The notes beneath the pieces are model-generated. The model made no database searches. It was not told where the DNA came from and saw nothing but the letters and a program-made list of their open reading frames with translations. A stretch of 64,000 bases of DNA, from the NCBI GenBank assembly GCA_002812745.2, contig NCSJ02000235.1, positions 1 to 64,000 of the forward strand, read 5' to 3'. Made by a program: the position numbers and the translations under genes. This DNA comes from Scytalidium lignicola (Eukaryota > Ascomycota > Leotiomycetes). This document shows positions 1-11,400 of the stretch, in pieces. Within the stretch, counting starts at the first letter, position 1. Every line of letters starts with the position of its first letter.

Positions 1-215
1 ATTTAAGTAATATTAGCGAATTACAGTCTTGCTTCATTTAAATCAGACTGTAGTCCGGTCTGGCTCAAAAAATAGGGACTGTTCTACGGTCTGTCCAGAC
101 CGGACTGTAAGGCCACGGTCTTGCTTAATTTTTTGCGGACGAGATACTAGTGTGGCTTACAGTCCTCGTCCGGACCAGACCACGGTCTAATGCAACGGTC
201 CGGCCAGTCTAGAAT
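1..215. repeat. GTCTGG-rich palindromic repeat, copy 1 (cut by window edge)
   Basis: This GC-richer island in AT-rich DNA is built from short words such as GTCTGG, CCAGAC and GGTCCGG in both orientations, so it can fold on itself. Its last 150 bases align with 5,415-5,565: both run through a CTTGCTTAA-TTTTT segment and end in TCTAATGCAAC then AGTCTA. The two copies flank about 4.8 kb, so they could be LTRs of one element or independent insertions of a fold-back repeat; flanking sequence does not decide it. No coding potential is seen. Confidence 0.6.
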
Positions 216-1686
216 TCACATACAATTAAAAAATTTAAAATTAGAAGAATTATATTTTCTATACAATATCCTTAATGAACTTTAAGCTAGAGAAAGAATA
301 ATCTTATATAGCTTGAACTCTAAAGGAATTTAGTAAAGACAAAGCTAGAAGATCATTAAAACCAAACAAATGTAGTAAGAACTATTACTTATTCTAGAAC
401 TCATATATAGGATAAGAATATTAATAAAAGTAAAAGTCAAGTTATTATAAGAACTGAGGATAATAATACTAAGTAAGTTAAAGACTTAAAGAACCATTTA
501 AATACTAAGACAATTTCTAAGACTATTAATAATAATAAACTGTTAAATAATATTTAAAAAAATTATTATAATTATAAGTTAAGTTTAAAAAAGTAAACTG
601 TATACTCAAAGTATTCCTTAAAAAAAAGTAGAACAATAAGAGTATAAACTGNAAAAAAGTTTACTAGTTTGACAAAGAACATTTTAAAGAAAAGATTAAA
701 GTTATTAATTATATTNAAAAAATACAATATTAAACAAAGTCAAAACTTAGCAAAAGTTAATAATACACNAAAAAAGGAACTTTTCTACAAAACAGTCAAC
801 CTTGTAAGAATTACCTATTATAAGGATATAAAAGTTATAATCAACTTTAAGAGTAATATAAACCTAATATTTACATAAACAATAAAATCATTAAAAATCT
901 ATATTACAATTAAGTTAATAGGATATTCGATTAGAATAGTTGATAAAACAATGTTAGAAAAAGTAGTAACACTTAAGATAAAGTTATATATTATGATTAT
1001 AAAAGGTTATAAAGAAATACTCAAGTTTAATGTTATTAACATTAGAAAGTATAATATAATTTTAAAACTATTATAAATGAAGAATTATAATCTTAAAGTA
1101 GACTAGACTATCTACAAAATCAAGTTCACAAGATACTAGTATAATAAGGTAAATAACTTAAAACTTATAAAGGTGTACAATATTATAATAAATAACAAAG
1201 AAGACTTAAGAAGAACTTTAACTTTATACCTTTAAATATTAGAACAGTATAAGAAGTTTGAAGAATTATTCAAAAAACAATTTAAAAACACAATATTATT
1301 AGAACATAAAGAATAAGATTATAAAATACTTTTAAAAGAAGGATTTAAACTACTCTTCAAACTTATATATCCTACTAACCTAATATAAGATAAAATCATA
1401 AAAGAGTAACTAAATAAGATAATGGTAAAAGGATTTATAAAAGAGTTATAATCATTATACAAAGTACCTTTAATATTTATGTTAAAGCTAGAGAACCCTC
1501 AAAGAAAGCCTTATAAAGACTATAAAAGAATTAATACAAGAACTATATTAAATTAGTATTCCTTACCTTTAATATTAATTATAAAAGATAAACTAATAAG
1601 AATTATAATCTTCATCAAACAAGACTTCTAAGCAGGTTTTAATCTAGTTAGAATNAAAAAAAGATAAAGAATAGAAAACGGCTATA
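216..1686 (+). mobile_element. Ty3/gypsy pol remnant A (protease and RT start)
   Basis: No open frame survives, but conceptual translation on + shows ordered pol traces. Around 780-1,080 is a retropepsin-like stretch where the expected D-S-G triad has decayed but N-I-N-L-I remains. From about 1,300 the run before RT appears, then around 1,515-1,560 a D-Y-K-R-I-N block (the gypsy D-Y-R-x-L-N motif) followed by Y-S-L-P-L-I, and at 1,620-1,655 A-G-F-N-L-V-R-I. The sequence stops there, just before the LTR of copy B, so copy B probably inserted into or replaced the rest. 216-660 may hold gag remains but I cannot show it. Many stops fit RIP. Confidence 0.6.
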
Positions 1687-2024
1687 TGTTATAAATCTTA
1701 TTATCACAGCCTGATAAGCCTAGAAAGAGACTTATAAGACAATAGTAGTCAATAAGAATTAAGTCACATAACAGGTCTTAACATATAAAAGTGTATAAGA
1801 ACATATAATTATACAAGTTTATACTAGTCTATACTGATAAAATATTAAATGTTTATATAAGAATATACTTTTTAAGCTTTAGTTAAAAACCTTATGTTTA
1901 ACTTAAGTATAACTCTATTATATATATTTATTTATTATAACTTAGAATAATCTACTTTTATACAAACTTTACAAGAGTAACTAACTTAAGCTTATATGAC
2001 TATATCCTCAAAAGTCTTATAACA
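1687..2024 (+). repeat. LTR of gypsy copy B
   Basis: A 338-bp unit starting TGTTATA and ending TTATAACA. It aligns along its length with 5,929-6,269 and shares the TTTTGAAC downstream flank (presumed primer-binding region) with that copy and with the minus-strand LTR at 12,786-13,127. A TATATATTTATTTATTATA tract near 1,920-1,940 could be promoter. Boundaries rest on the TG..CA ends and on comparison of the three copies. Confidence 0.7.
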
Positions 2025-4989
2025 TTTTGAACACTATTGTATAAAAGCAGATTATATTAGATTTAAACAGGTATATAATGAAAATATAAAAATTGATTTA
2101 GAAAAAAGCTTTAAAGAAAGTTTAGTAAATGAAAACTTAAGTAAATTAGCTAACTTAGAGGATAAGACTATAAACTTAATATAAATAAGATAAGAAAACT
2201 ATGACTAAAATTATTAGTACTATTACCTAAACTAAGATTAATAGTCATTATAAGTATTATTATAAAACTATTTAAAAGAAAGGTAAAAGTAGTTAAATTA
2301 AACNTTTTTTTATGAAGATAAGAATAAGCTTAAAGTATATTTAGTGTAAACAAGAATATATCTAGTATTAAATAAGTAAACACTTATAAACAATATATAA
2401 AGGATATTGTAAACAGTATTATACTTTAAAAGAATTATAACAAATTAGTTTTAATTATTTCTAAATGATTATTTTAGTTATGTAGAAAAGTTAATTAACA
2501 GGAAAACTCAAAAACTTCTTAACAGTTATAACAAATACATAAAAGAACTTAATAAGTTGTTTAAGGATATTAATAAAAAAAAAGAATATAGAATAATATC
2601 TTTACTACTTCAAATAGACAAGGACTATCAATAATTATATTACTTTGTTTAGATAATATTTAATAAAAATAAACTAAAATGAGAAAGCTTTTATTATACA
2701 ATATAAGAGAGAACTAAAGGATAAGATATATAATAAATTGTATTNAAAAAACATTAGTCTTAAACTTAGAAACTTTAATCAATTAGTATATTAAAATTGG
2801 AAATTAACTATATAAAAAGAAATTGAATAAGAAAAAATTATTTTACTTTATAAGCAAAAACTAAAATCAAGAAAAGAAAGTATAGTTATAAGAGGATTTT
2901 ATAAACTTTAATGTAATTAGAAAAGGAAAACTCTNAAAAAGGCAAGAATTAAAAGCTTNAAAAGAAAAGGAAATTCGTTTAAGATTAGTTCTAAAAAAGT
3001 TAAAAGACTNAAAAAGAAAAGAAATTGTATTTTAAGTATAAGCTCTTAGAGCATTTTACTAGTAGTTATAAAGACAAAGGAAAACAAACAACAATTATAA
3101 GTATAAATATTATAAGTATTCTTAGACAAGAAAGTCCATTACTAAATTATNAAAAAAGCTAAAAAAAAACGTACTTAGAACAAAAGCATTTGTAAATTTA
3201 ATATATTTAAAAGAAAACATAACTGAGGAAATACTTAATGTTAAAGATTAACTTTAATTACAAGTATACTATTATATTAACTACAAGTATTTTAAATATT
3301 AGTATGTTATACAACTTTCTAAGTAAAGTAAAAGTAAAATCTTTTAATNAAAAAACTNAAAATAACTAATAAATTATTATTTGAATAAAACAACCTAATT
3401 TTAATTATTAAAAGAAGTTATAAAACGATTATACTTATCTAAAATAAACTATAAGTAAATGTAGTACTTTGATTACTAAAAGTTAAATAATAAAGTTATT
3501 TATTAGAATATAATTAGTAGATACTAAACAAAAAAACTATTAAACAACTAATTTGAAAAAAGTTAAATTAACAAGAAAAACTATAACATTCGAATAAAAA
3601 AAAAGATAATAATATTCTAAATGAAGAAAACTTTTTAATAAAGAGTATATAATCAATACTAAAAGTTATTACTAGATTTTATACATTAGCTTAAAAGGAA
3701 ATTGATAAATTTCCAAACTTTAAAGTTGAGGTAATAATTTTAAACATCAATAAAGATAAGATAAAAAAATCTAAGACAAAAATTTAAAAGTTAAAGAAAA
3801 TGAAGTAGAAAAGAAATAGTNAAAAAAGTTAACTACACTTATTAAACTCAGCAGACAAACATGTAAGGTCTATAAGATGAAAGATGATGGATTACAAGTA
3901 CGCAAAGGCGTAACTACTGAGCTATGGATGCCTAAGATACAAGGAACTAGCTGGAAGCGAGAAGCGACTATAAGCGATTGACTAGTGCTACGCCAAATCC
4001 TTACAAAACAAGAATAAACTACAAACAATGTAAAAAAAAAGAATAACTAAGGAATTAGAACTTAAAGCTTTAAATAAGAATATATTATTTTTAGAAGTTA
4101 TTATAGCTAAACNAAAAAGTAAAAGTATTATTAAATTCTAAAGTTATAAGAAANTTTTATAATACTAGAAGTTATAATNAAAATTGAATATAAATACTTA
4201 AGTCAAAAATTATAATTATTTTATCAAGCTTGTAAATAGTTCAATTGCAAAATATAATATTAAAGTAAAAACTAAGCTAATAACAATAGTAATCAAGGAG
4301 AATTACCAAGAAAAAGTAATATTTGATATAATTTACATTAGAAACTTTGAAATAATATTAAGTATACTATAAATGCAGAAGAGTAATTTAAGGATAGATT
4401 AGTAAAAGGAGACTATAAAATTTCTACTTAAAAAACCATAAAAGATATTAATAAAAGTTATAAAAGTTAAAGAACTCAAAGCTATTCAGGTAATTAAGCT
4501 TAGTCAGCTAGAAAGCAAGAATATNAAAAATCAACTTAATTTCAAGTTAATTAGGCTAAAATAAAGGTTTTGAGTATATTCTTAAGAAATACAAAGAATA
4601 GATAAAGCTGTTTAAGGAAAAACTAGAAAACTTAACATTACTAAAACGTTAATTATAAAACTATAAGATTAACCTAGAAAAGAGGTTTTAATTACCATTT
4701 AAACTAATGTATTCAATGATAATAGCAGAAGATAAAGTAATAAAAGAATAGTTAAACAAAATAGTTAAAAGAAAATTATACTAAAAATTNAAACTTTCTA
4801 GTAAAAGTATTGTTATTATTTATAAAAAAAACTAAATAACCTAAAAGGTAAACTTTGCAAAGATTACAGAAGTTTAAACAAAAGAACAATCAAGGACTAA
4901 TATCCATTATTATTGATTAAGACTATTAAAGATAAGCTTAAGAATACTAAGTTCTTTATAAAATTAGATTTATAATTAATATTCAACCT
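2025..4989 (+). mobile_element. Ty3/gypsy copy B internal region (gag, protease, RT start), RIP-eroded
   Basis: Directly downstream of LTR B. At about 2,300-2,345 the translation L-N-F-F-Y-E-D-K-N-K-L-K matches the gag motif of copies C (6,580) and D (12,310). Protease traces lie around 4,110-4,400 and RT traces around 4,860-4,985 (R-T-I-K-D, Y-P-L-L-L-I, F-F-I-K-L-D-L). The element is cut at the GTCTGG-rich repeat at 4,990, so the RT core, RNase H, integrase and 3' LTR are absent. Frames are full of stops, nearly all TAA or TAG, as expected after RIP. It carries a 144-bp insertion at 3,862-4,005. Confidence 0.65.
3862..4005. mobile_element. 144-bp insertion with 7-bp inverted ends inside gypsy copy B
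   Basis: The segment opens TGTAAGG and closes CCTTACA, and is flanked on both sides by AAACA. Removing it with one AAACA leaves a 22-base junction that aligns gap-free with the uninterrupted site in copy C (about 8,129-8,150). It is markedly less AT-rich than its host, so it arrived after most of the erosion or escaped it. On the minus strand, 3,911-3,931 reads like a tRNA acceptor plus D-arm (TAGCTCAGTAGTTA, A-box-like), followed by CTTGTAA, like a threonine anticodon loop. It may be a MITE or a tRNA-derived SINE-like unit. Confidence 0.6.
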
Positions 4990-5565
4990 TGTTTTAGACT
5001 GGCCGATCGGTCCAGACCGGACCAGACCGTGGGTTTTGTGGGGACCGTTTCGAGACCGTGGTCTGTACAGTCTGGACCGTACAGACCACGGTCTGAAGCC
5101 AAAATTTTGAGACCAGACCGTGAGACTACGGTCTGGTCCGACAACAAATGTGGGGACCGAATATTAATGTCAGACTGTACGGTCTGGTCTCCACGGTCTG
5201 ATCCAGCCAGACTNTACAGTCTGATGTTAATATTCCTTAATCAGGTAAAGCTTATTTCCAATTTAGGTTATATTACTATTACAGTCTAATGTTACAGTCT
5301 TATGGTCAGACTGTACAGTCTACAGTCTGAGATTAAAATTTTAAGACTAGACCATGAGACTATAGTCTAGTCTAACAACAAAAGTAAGGACTATTTCATG
5401 GTTTGGTCTCAAAACCTTAAGACTGAATTATATAGCTTATAGTCTTGTCTGGACAAGACTATAAGCTATAGTCTTGCTTAAATTTTTGTAAACAAGACTA
5501 TGTAGCTTATAGTTTTATCTAGACAGGACTATAGTCTAATGCAACAGTCTGGCTAGTCTACACAT
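4990..5565. repeat. GTCTGG-rich palindromic repeat, copy 2, with internal direct duplication
   Basis: Second copy of the repeat at 1-215, complete here. It contains an internal direct duplication: 5,098-5,160 is GC-rich and 5,330-5,392 is the same sequence carrying mostly transitions. Many perfect short palindromes (CAGACCGTGGTCTG type) are present. An 86-codon open frame at 5,029-5,289 is a by-product of the repeat and is not a gene. Confidence 0.6.
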
Positions 5566-5928
5566 GATCCAGGATTATATAACAAACTTGGAAAAGCTTT
5601 AAAGTTTAAAGGATCCAGAGTTTAAAAGGTTTTAAGATTTAAAAAGTATAAAAATTTATATAAGTAAATAGTTTTCTTAATTAGATAAAGCTTTATACTT
5701 AACTTAAATTGAATATTTTATAAAAAGATCTTTTAGTAATAACTTAACTAATATTTATAACTTTACATTTATATATAAGCTTTTAAGCGAATAATATAAT
5801 ATTTATATAAAGTAGATATTCGAATATTCTATTAATAAGTATATGAAATATATTATACTTTAAGCATTACTTTATATAATACTTGTAAAGTTATAAGTAA
5901 TTACATTAGTTATAAATATAAGATTAAT
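5566..5928. other. AT-rich spacer, no recognisable feature
   Basis: Lies between the GTCTGG repeat and LTR C. Almost pure A/T words with scattered AAGCTT. I see no gag or pol trace; it may be the worn remainder of the element that received copy C. Confidence 0.4.
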
Positions 5929-6269
5929 TGTTATAATTCTTATTATCATAACCTGATAAATACTAAAGGACAGCTTATAAAATGTCCATGACTAGTAAAG
6001 TGCTAAGTTATATGACTAGCCTTAGTGTATAAAGACAGATAAGGATGTATAGTTATACAAGTTTATACTAGTTTATACAATTAAGTTCTCATTTGTTTAT
6101 ATAAGAACATATTCCTTAAGCTTTAGTTAAGAACCTTATGTTCAACTTAAGTTATAACTCTATTATATATACTTGTTTATTATAATTATAAATACTTTAC
6201 TTCTACATAAATCTTATAAAAGTAACTAGACTTACTTTATATGATTATATTATAAGACATCTTATAATA
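5929..6269 (+). repeat. LTR of gypsy copy C
   Basis: A 341-bp unit starting TGTTATAATT and ending CTTATAATA (CA eroded to TA), collinear with LTR B. The following TTTTGAAT matches the TTTTGAAC after LTRs B and D with one C-to-T change. Confidence 0.7.
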
Positions 6270-8462
6270 TTTTGAATATTATTACATAAAAGCAAGTTAT
6301 GTTAAACTTGAACAAGTATTAGACAAAGATATAATAATTAGTTTAGAAAACAGTTTTGAAGAAAGCTTTAAAGAAAGTTTAATAAGAAAAAGCTTAAGTG
6401 AAGAAGTTGATTCAAAAAACAAAACCATGAACTTAGTACAAGTTAGATTACTAGTAAGATCAGTAATAAGAAGGCTTTTAAGAGCTTTATCACCAAGACT
6501 ACTAACTTTATTACTTGATCTACTAGTAATTATTATAAACAATGTTAAAATACTGTTAAGAGAAGAGATAAGGATAGTTAAACTAAATTTCTTTTATAAA
6601 GATAAGAACAAGCTTAAAGTATACTTAATATAAATAAGAATGTATTTAATGTTAAATAAGCAAGTGTTTATAAATAATATACAAAGGGTATTATAAGTAA
6701 TATTATACTTTAGAGAAATTATAACAAATTAGTTTTAACCATTCTTGAATAATTACTTTAGTTATATAAGAGACTTAACTAATAAAGAAACTTAAAAACT
6801 TCTTAATAATTATAACAAATATGTAAAAAAACTTAATAAGTTGTTTAAAGACATTAATAAGGAAAAGAACATAAAAAGATATCTTTATTATCTTAAGCAA
6901 ATGAAAACCATTAATAATTATATTACCTTATTCAAATAATATTCTATGAGAATAAATTAGAATAAAAAAGCTTTTATTACATAATATAAAAGGGGATTAA
7001 AGGATAAGATATATAATAAGTTATATTAAAGATTACTAATTTTAAACTTGGAAACCTTGATTAATTAATATATTAAAATTAAGAATTAGTTGTATNAAAA
7101 AGAAACTGGATAAGAAAGGATTATCTTACTTTATAAGTAAGAATTATAATCAAGGNAAAAAAGTCATAATCATAAGAAGATCTTATAAACCTTAACATAA
7201 TCAGAAAAGGAAAACTTTAAAAGGGAAAAAAGTTAAAAGCTTAAAGGAAAAGAGAATTCATTTAGAATTAACCTTGAAAAACTAAAAGATTATAAGGAAA
7301 AGAAACTATATTTCAAATGTAGACTTCTTAAGTACTTCATCAACAATTACAAGGATAAAGGAAAACAAATAATAATTATAAGTATAAGTATTATAAGTAT
7401 TCTTAAACAAGAATCATCATTATTAAACTATGAAGAAGCTTGAATTAATATACTTAGTATAAAGATCTTTAAGAATTTAAGAATACACTTAGAAGAGGAT
7501 ATTACTGAAGAATTATCTAATATTAAAGAATAACTTCAATTAAAAGTATATTATATAATTAGAATTAAGTATCTTAGATGTTAGAGAATTATACATCTTC
7601 TAAGGAAAAATAATAATAAGGTCTTTTAATAAGAAACGAAGATAATTAATAATTTATGTTATAACTAGGATAATTTAGTATTAATTACTAAAAGAAGTTA
7701 TGAAATTATCAAGCTTACTTAGAGTAGATTATATTTACAAGAAATAACATTAAGATTACTTAAGGTTAGTAAATAAGATTACTTGTTAAGGTTTAACTAA
7801 TAGATATTAAATAAGAAAACCTTTAGCTAATTTATTTAGAAAAAGTATAGCTTATTAATAAGAACTTAAGTATTTAAGTATAAGATAAGTAATAATATCC
7901 TAAGTAAAGAAAATCTACTAATAAGGAGTATTAAATGAATACTAAGAATAGTTATAAACTACTAAGTAAGAGTATAAGAAGAACTAGATGAGTTTTTGGA
8001 TTTTAAGGTAAAAGTAATAATATTAAGTATTAATAATGATAAGATAAACAAAATCTAGGATAAAGCCTTAAAAAGTTGTAGAAAATGAAGTAGAAAAAGA
8101 GTAGTAAAGAAATTAATTATAATTACTAGACTTAGCAGATAATTAAGGATAAACTACTGATGATGTAAAAGAAAGAGTAACTAAGGAATTAAGACTTAAA
8201 GCTCTTAACAAAAACATGTTGTTTTTAGAGGTTAAAATAGTTGAACAAAAAGTTAAAGTATTAATAAATTCTAAAGTTATAAGAAATTTCATAATACTAG
8301 ATATAATAATGAAATTAAATATAAATACTTAAGTCAAGGATTATGGTTATTTGATTAAACTTGTAAATAGCTTTCTTATAATAAAAAAGTGTTAAAGTGA
8401 AAACTAGGTTAATAATTATGAAGGTTAAGGTTAGTTATCAAGAAAAANTAATATTTAATATA
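6270..8462 (+). mobile_element. Ty3/gypsy copy C internal region (gag, protease), truncated
   Basis: Gag is recognisable: a 68-codon open frame at 6,427-6,633 contains K-L-N-F-F-Y-K-D-K-N-K-L-K, the motif shared with copies B and D. Gag continues in broken frames to about 7,400, and protease-region sequence collinear with 4,030-4,330 of copy B runs to 8,460. There the element ends head-on against copy D, which reads in the opposite direction. RT, RNase H, integrase and 3' LTR are absent. The site homologous to the 144-bp insertion of copy B is empty here (about 8,129-8,150). Confidence 0.65.
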
Positions 8463-11400
8463 ANTTTACTTTCTTCTTTTTCTTTGGCTAAGTACTTAAG
8501 TTTTTAACTTAAAGTATCTGCTCTTTTATTATCTTTCCTTTTAATATAAGTAATCTTAAAATCATACTCAGATAACTTCTTTACTTATTATACTTACTTA
8601 GCATTTAATTACTTAGTTGTTATAAAGTATTAAAGGTTATAGTAATCTGAAAGTATATCAACTGTTTTACTAGATCTAACAATATACACTCTTTAGTATT
8701 TTAAAGCTTTTATAATAGTTAACATTTCTTTATCTAATGTTTGATAATTTTTTTTTGACAATATTCAACTTTCTTGACTAAAATGCTAATAGTACTTAGT
8801 AATGTTGTTTATTAATCTGTTGTGATTATGACAACATAACTCTTAATATTACATTTAAGGCATTAGTTTCAATTTGTATTCCTTTTTTTAAATCAAAGAT
8901 TCTTAAAAAACTTCCTTTCACAAAAGTATTCTTAATATTTTAGAATATTTCCTTTGTTATAATATTCTATTTATAAGCTTAATCTTTCTTTATGAGTTTA
9001 GTCAGTAGTGTAAAAATCTTAAAATAGTCTTTTATAAATCTTTGATAATAGTTAACTAACTTTAAGAAACTCTATAATTGTTTAATTGTCTTAAGTGCTT
9101 CTTATTCCTTGATTGACTGAATCTTATCATTAAGGGTTTTTATTCTCTTTCCAGAAATATAATGTCTTAAAAATTAAACTTATTCCTTATAAAATTTACA
9201 TTTTATTAGTTTGTAATATAATCTTGTCTTTTNATAATACTTTTAGAATAAGCTTGACATATTCCTTATGTTCTTCAATACTCCTTGAGTATATGATTAT
9301 ATTATTAAGATATACTATTATGAATTTCTCTAAATATTTCTTTAATATTCAGTTTATTATTCTTTGTTATATTGTTAGAGTATTAGTCATACTAAACATT
9401 ATAACTAATAACTTAAATAATCTGTATTTTGTCCAAATAACAACTTTCTATTCATTATCTCTTTTAATCCTAATCAGATTAAATGTTAATTATAAGTCTA
9501 GCTTAATGAATATAACAACTTCCTTCAGCTTGTCCATCATTAAATCTATTAATAGTAAGGGGTATTAGTCTTTCTCAGTTCTACTATTCAAGTGTCTGTA
9601 GTTATTATAAGGTCATCCTAACAAATTGTCTTTTTTNCTTCATATAATGCAATAGTACTCTAACTTTGTTATGACCTTTTTTGTACAAACTTCTAAACAC
9701 CATTTTCTTGAGCAACCATTTCTTTGTCGTTTTATCTTTAACAAGAGTCATTTAATAAATTAGTCTATAAGCTAGTTTAAACCCCTTTTTAAGCTTTATT
9801 TTATAATCTTATGGTTTATACTCAGGTAAGGCCAAATCATCAAGTCTTTCTGTGAATAGCTTTAGCTATTCATAATATTCTTCAAGAATATATTTCATGG
9901 TTTTATCAACATAAATAGTTCTTAAAGACATTGTTTTTTCCAAGAAGGTAATTATATCTGTTCTCCAATCAATTATTGGATTATACTTCTTTATCCATTT
10001 GATTCTTAATATAACTTGATATGTTCTTAACCTTGTAACATCAAAAGATATTCTTTCTTAATAGCTTTTGTTATACCTTATATCTAAATTCCAAGTTTGA
10101 ACATTAACATACTTCTGAACCTTAATATTATTTGCTAATAATATTAAGTAGTTATTATCCTTGACTTTTATACTAAGTCTAAGTCATTTTATAACTTATT
10201 CACTGATAAAGTTTCTTTTAACTTTAAAATTGATCAAAGCCCTCATTAACTTTCTATACAACGTTATGTTGATATATAATGAACTTTTACTGTTTATAGA
10301 GTAAAGATTAATGTTTTTAACATTATTAACTGATATGTTGTTGTCAATTTCCAGATTTTCAATGTTTTCTTTTAATTCTTCGAATAATGTTACTTATCTC
10401 TTATTAAGATTTCTTAGCCTTAGTCTATCTAAGCTTTTATCATTTATGAATACATATATATCTTATACTTATTTTGCTATTTTATTCTTAAAGTATTTCC
10501 TTATCTCAATGATAAAGGTATTACTTTCCACAAGAATTCTTCTTACAGAATTTAAAGGATATACTATTACTTCTTGGTTGAACAATTAATCAATCCTTTA
10601 TATCAACTTATCTTCTTCTAATAACATAATAAATACTTCTAAAGATAGTGAATCTTCTTCTAGTTTGTTAACTATAAACAAAGCTTTTACATCTTAGTTA
10701 GCTAGTTCAACAACAATTTTAACTAATTCTTTCTATTCTTGTTGAGCATAGTATTATTCTGCTTTAAACAGTTGTTTTATTGATTTCCTTAAACCTTAGA
10801 TTTCTCCATACTATGTTTTTACTTCTACTCAGTCTTATTAATAAGTTATTATTAAAAGTCTTTCATATTATACATTATATCTCCCTTATACAATATAGCT
10901 TAAGCTTTCCTTGATCACCATCCAAGCCTCTTCAAGCATCTGATCAAAGTCATCCTGAATCCAAGTTCTTTCTACTAATAAGAAGAACTCATATATTCCT
11001 TTCTTTATAACAATGTTTTAAAGGTTAGTTTTATAGATTAAAGCAAGATCTTCAATATCAAGTTTATATACTTTAATAATCACTTCTTCTTATTATACAA
11101 TTTTATAAAGTTAGCTTTTGTCTAGGATTTCCTATCCTCTTAATCCTCTTATACTAATCATAAGATAATATTTCAAGACTAATAATTCTTTAAAAACAAG
11201 ATATTGTTCTATTAGGATAGCCTTGAAGTTTACTAGCATAATTATCCAAATTCTATTAACTCCTAGAATTAATCTTCATCTACCTTAGCTTTTGTTTTAG
11301 TCATTACCTCAAAGGCATTTTAGATGTTGAGTTCTTGTTATAAGCACAAAGTTCATTTCAAGGATTTTTGTTATTATTATCTTATCTATATCAGTTTCAA

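Noticed and set aside
3911..3960. A functional tRNA gene on the minus strand
   Set aside because: Acceptor and D-arm resemble tRNA, but the anticodon stem does not pair well, no clear B-box is present and the segment is part of a transposed unit.
5029..5289. 86-codon open frame rich in Arg, Ser and Trp
   Set aside because: It lies wholly in the GTCTGG palindromic repeat; its composition follows from the repeat words and it is opened by an N and by the GC-rich copy.
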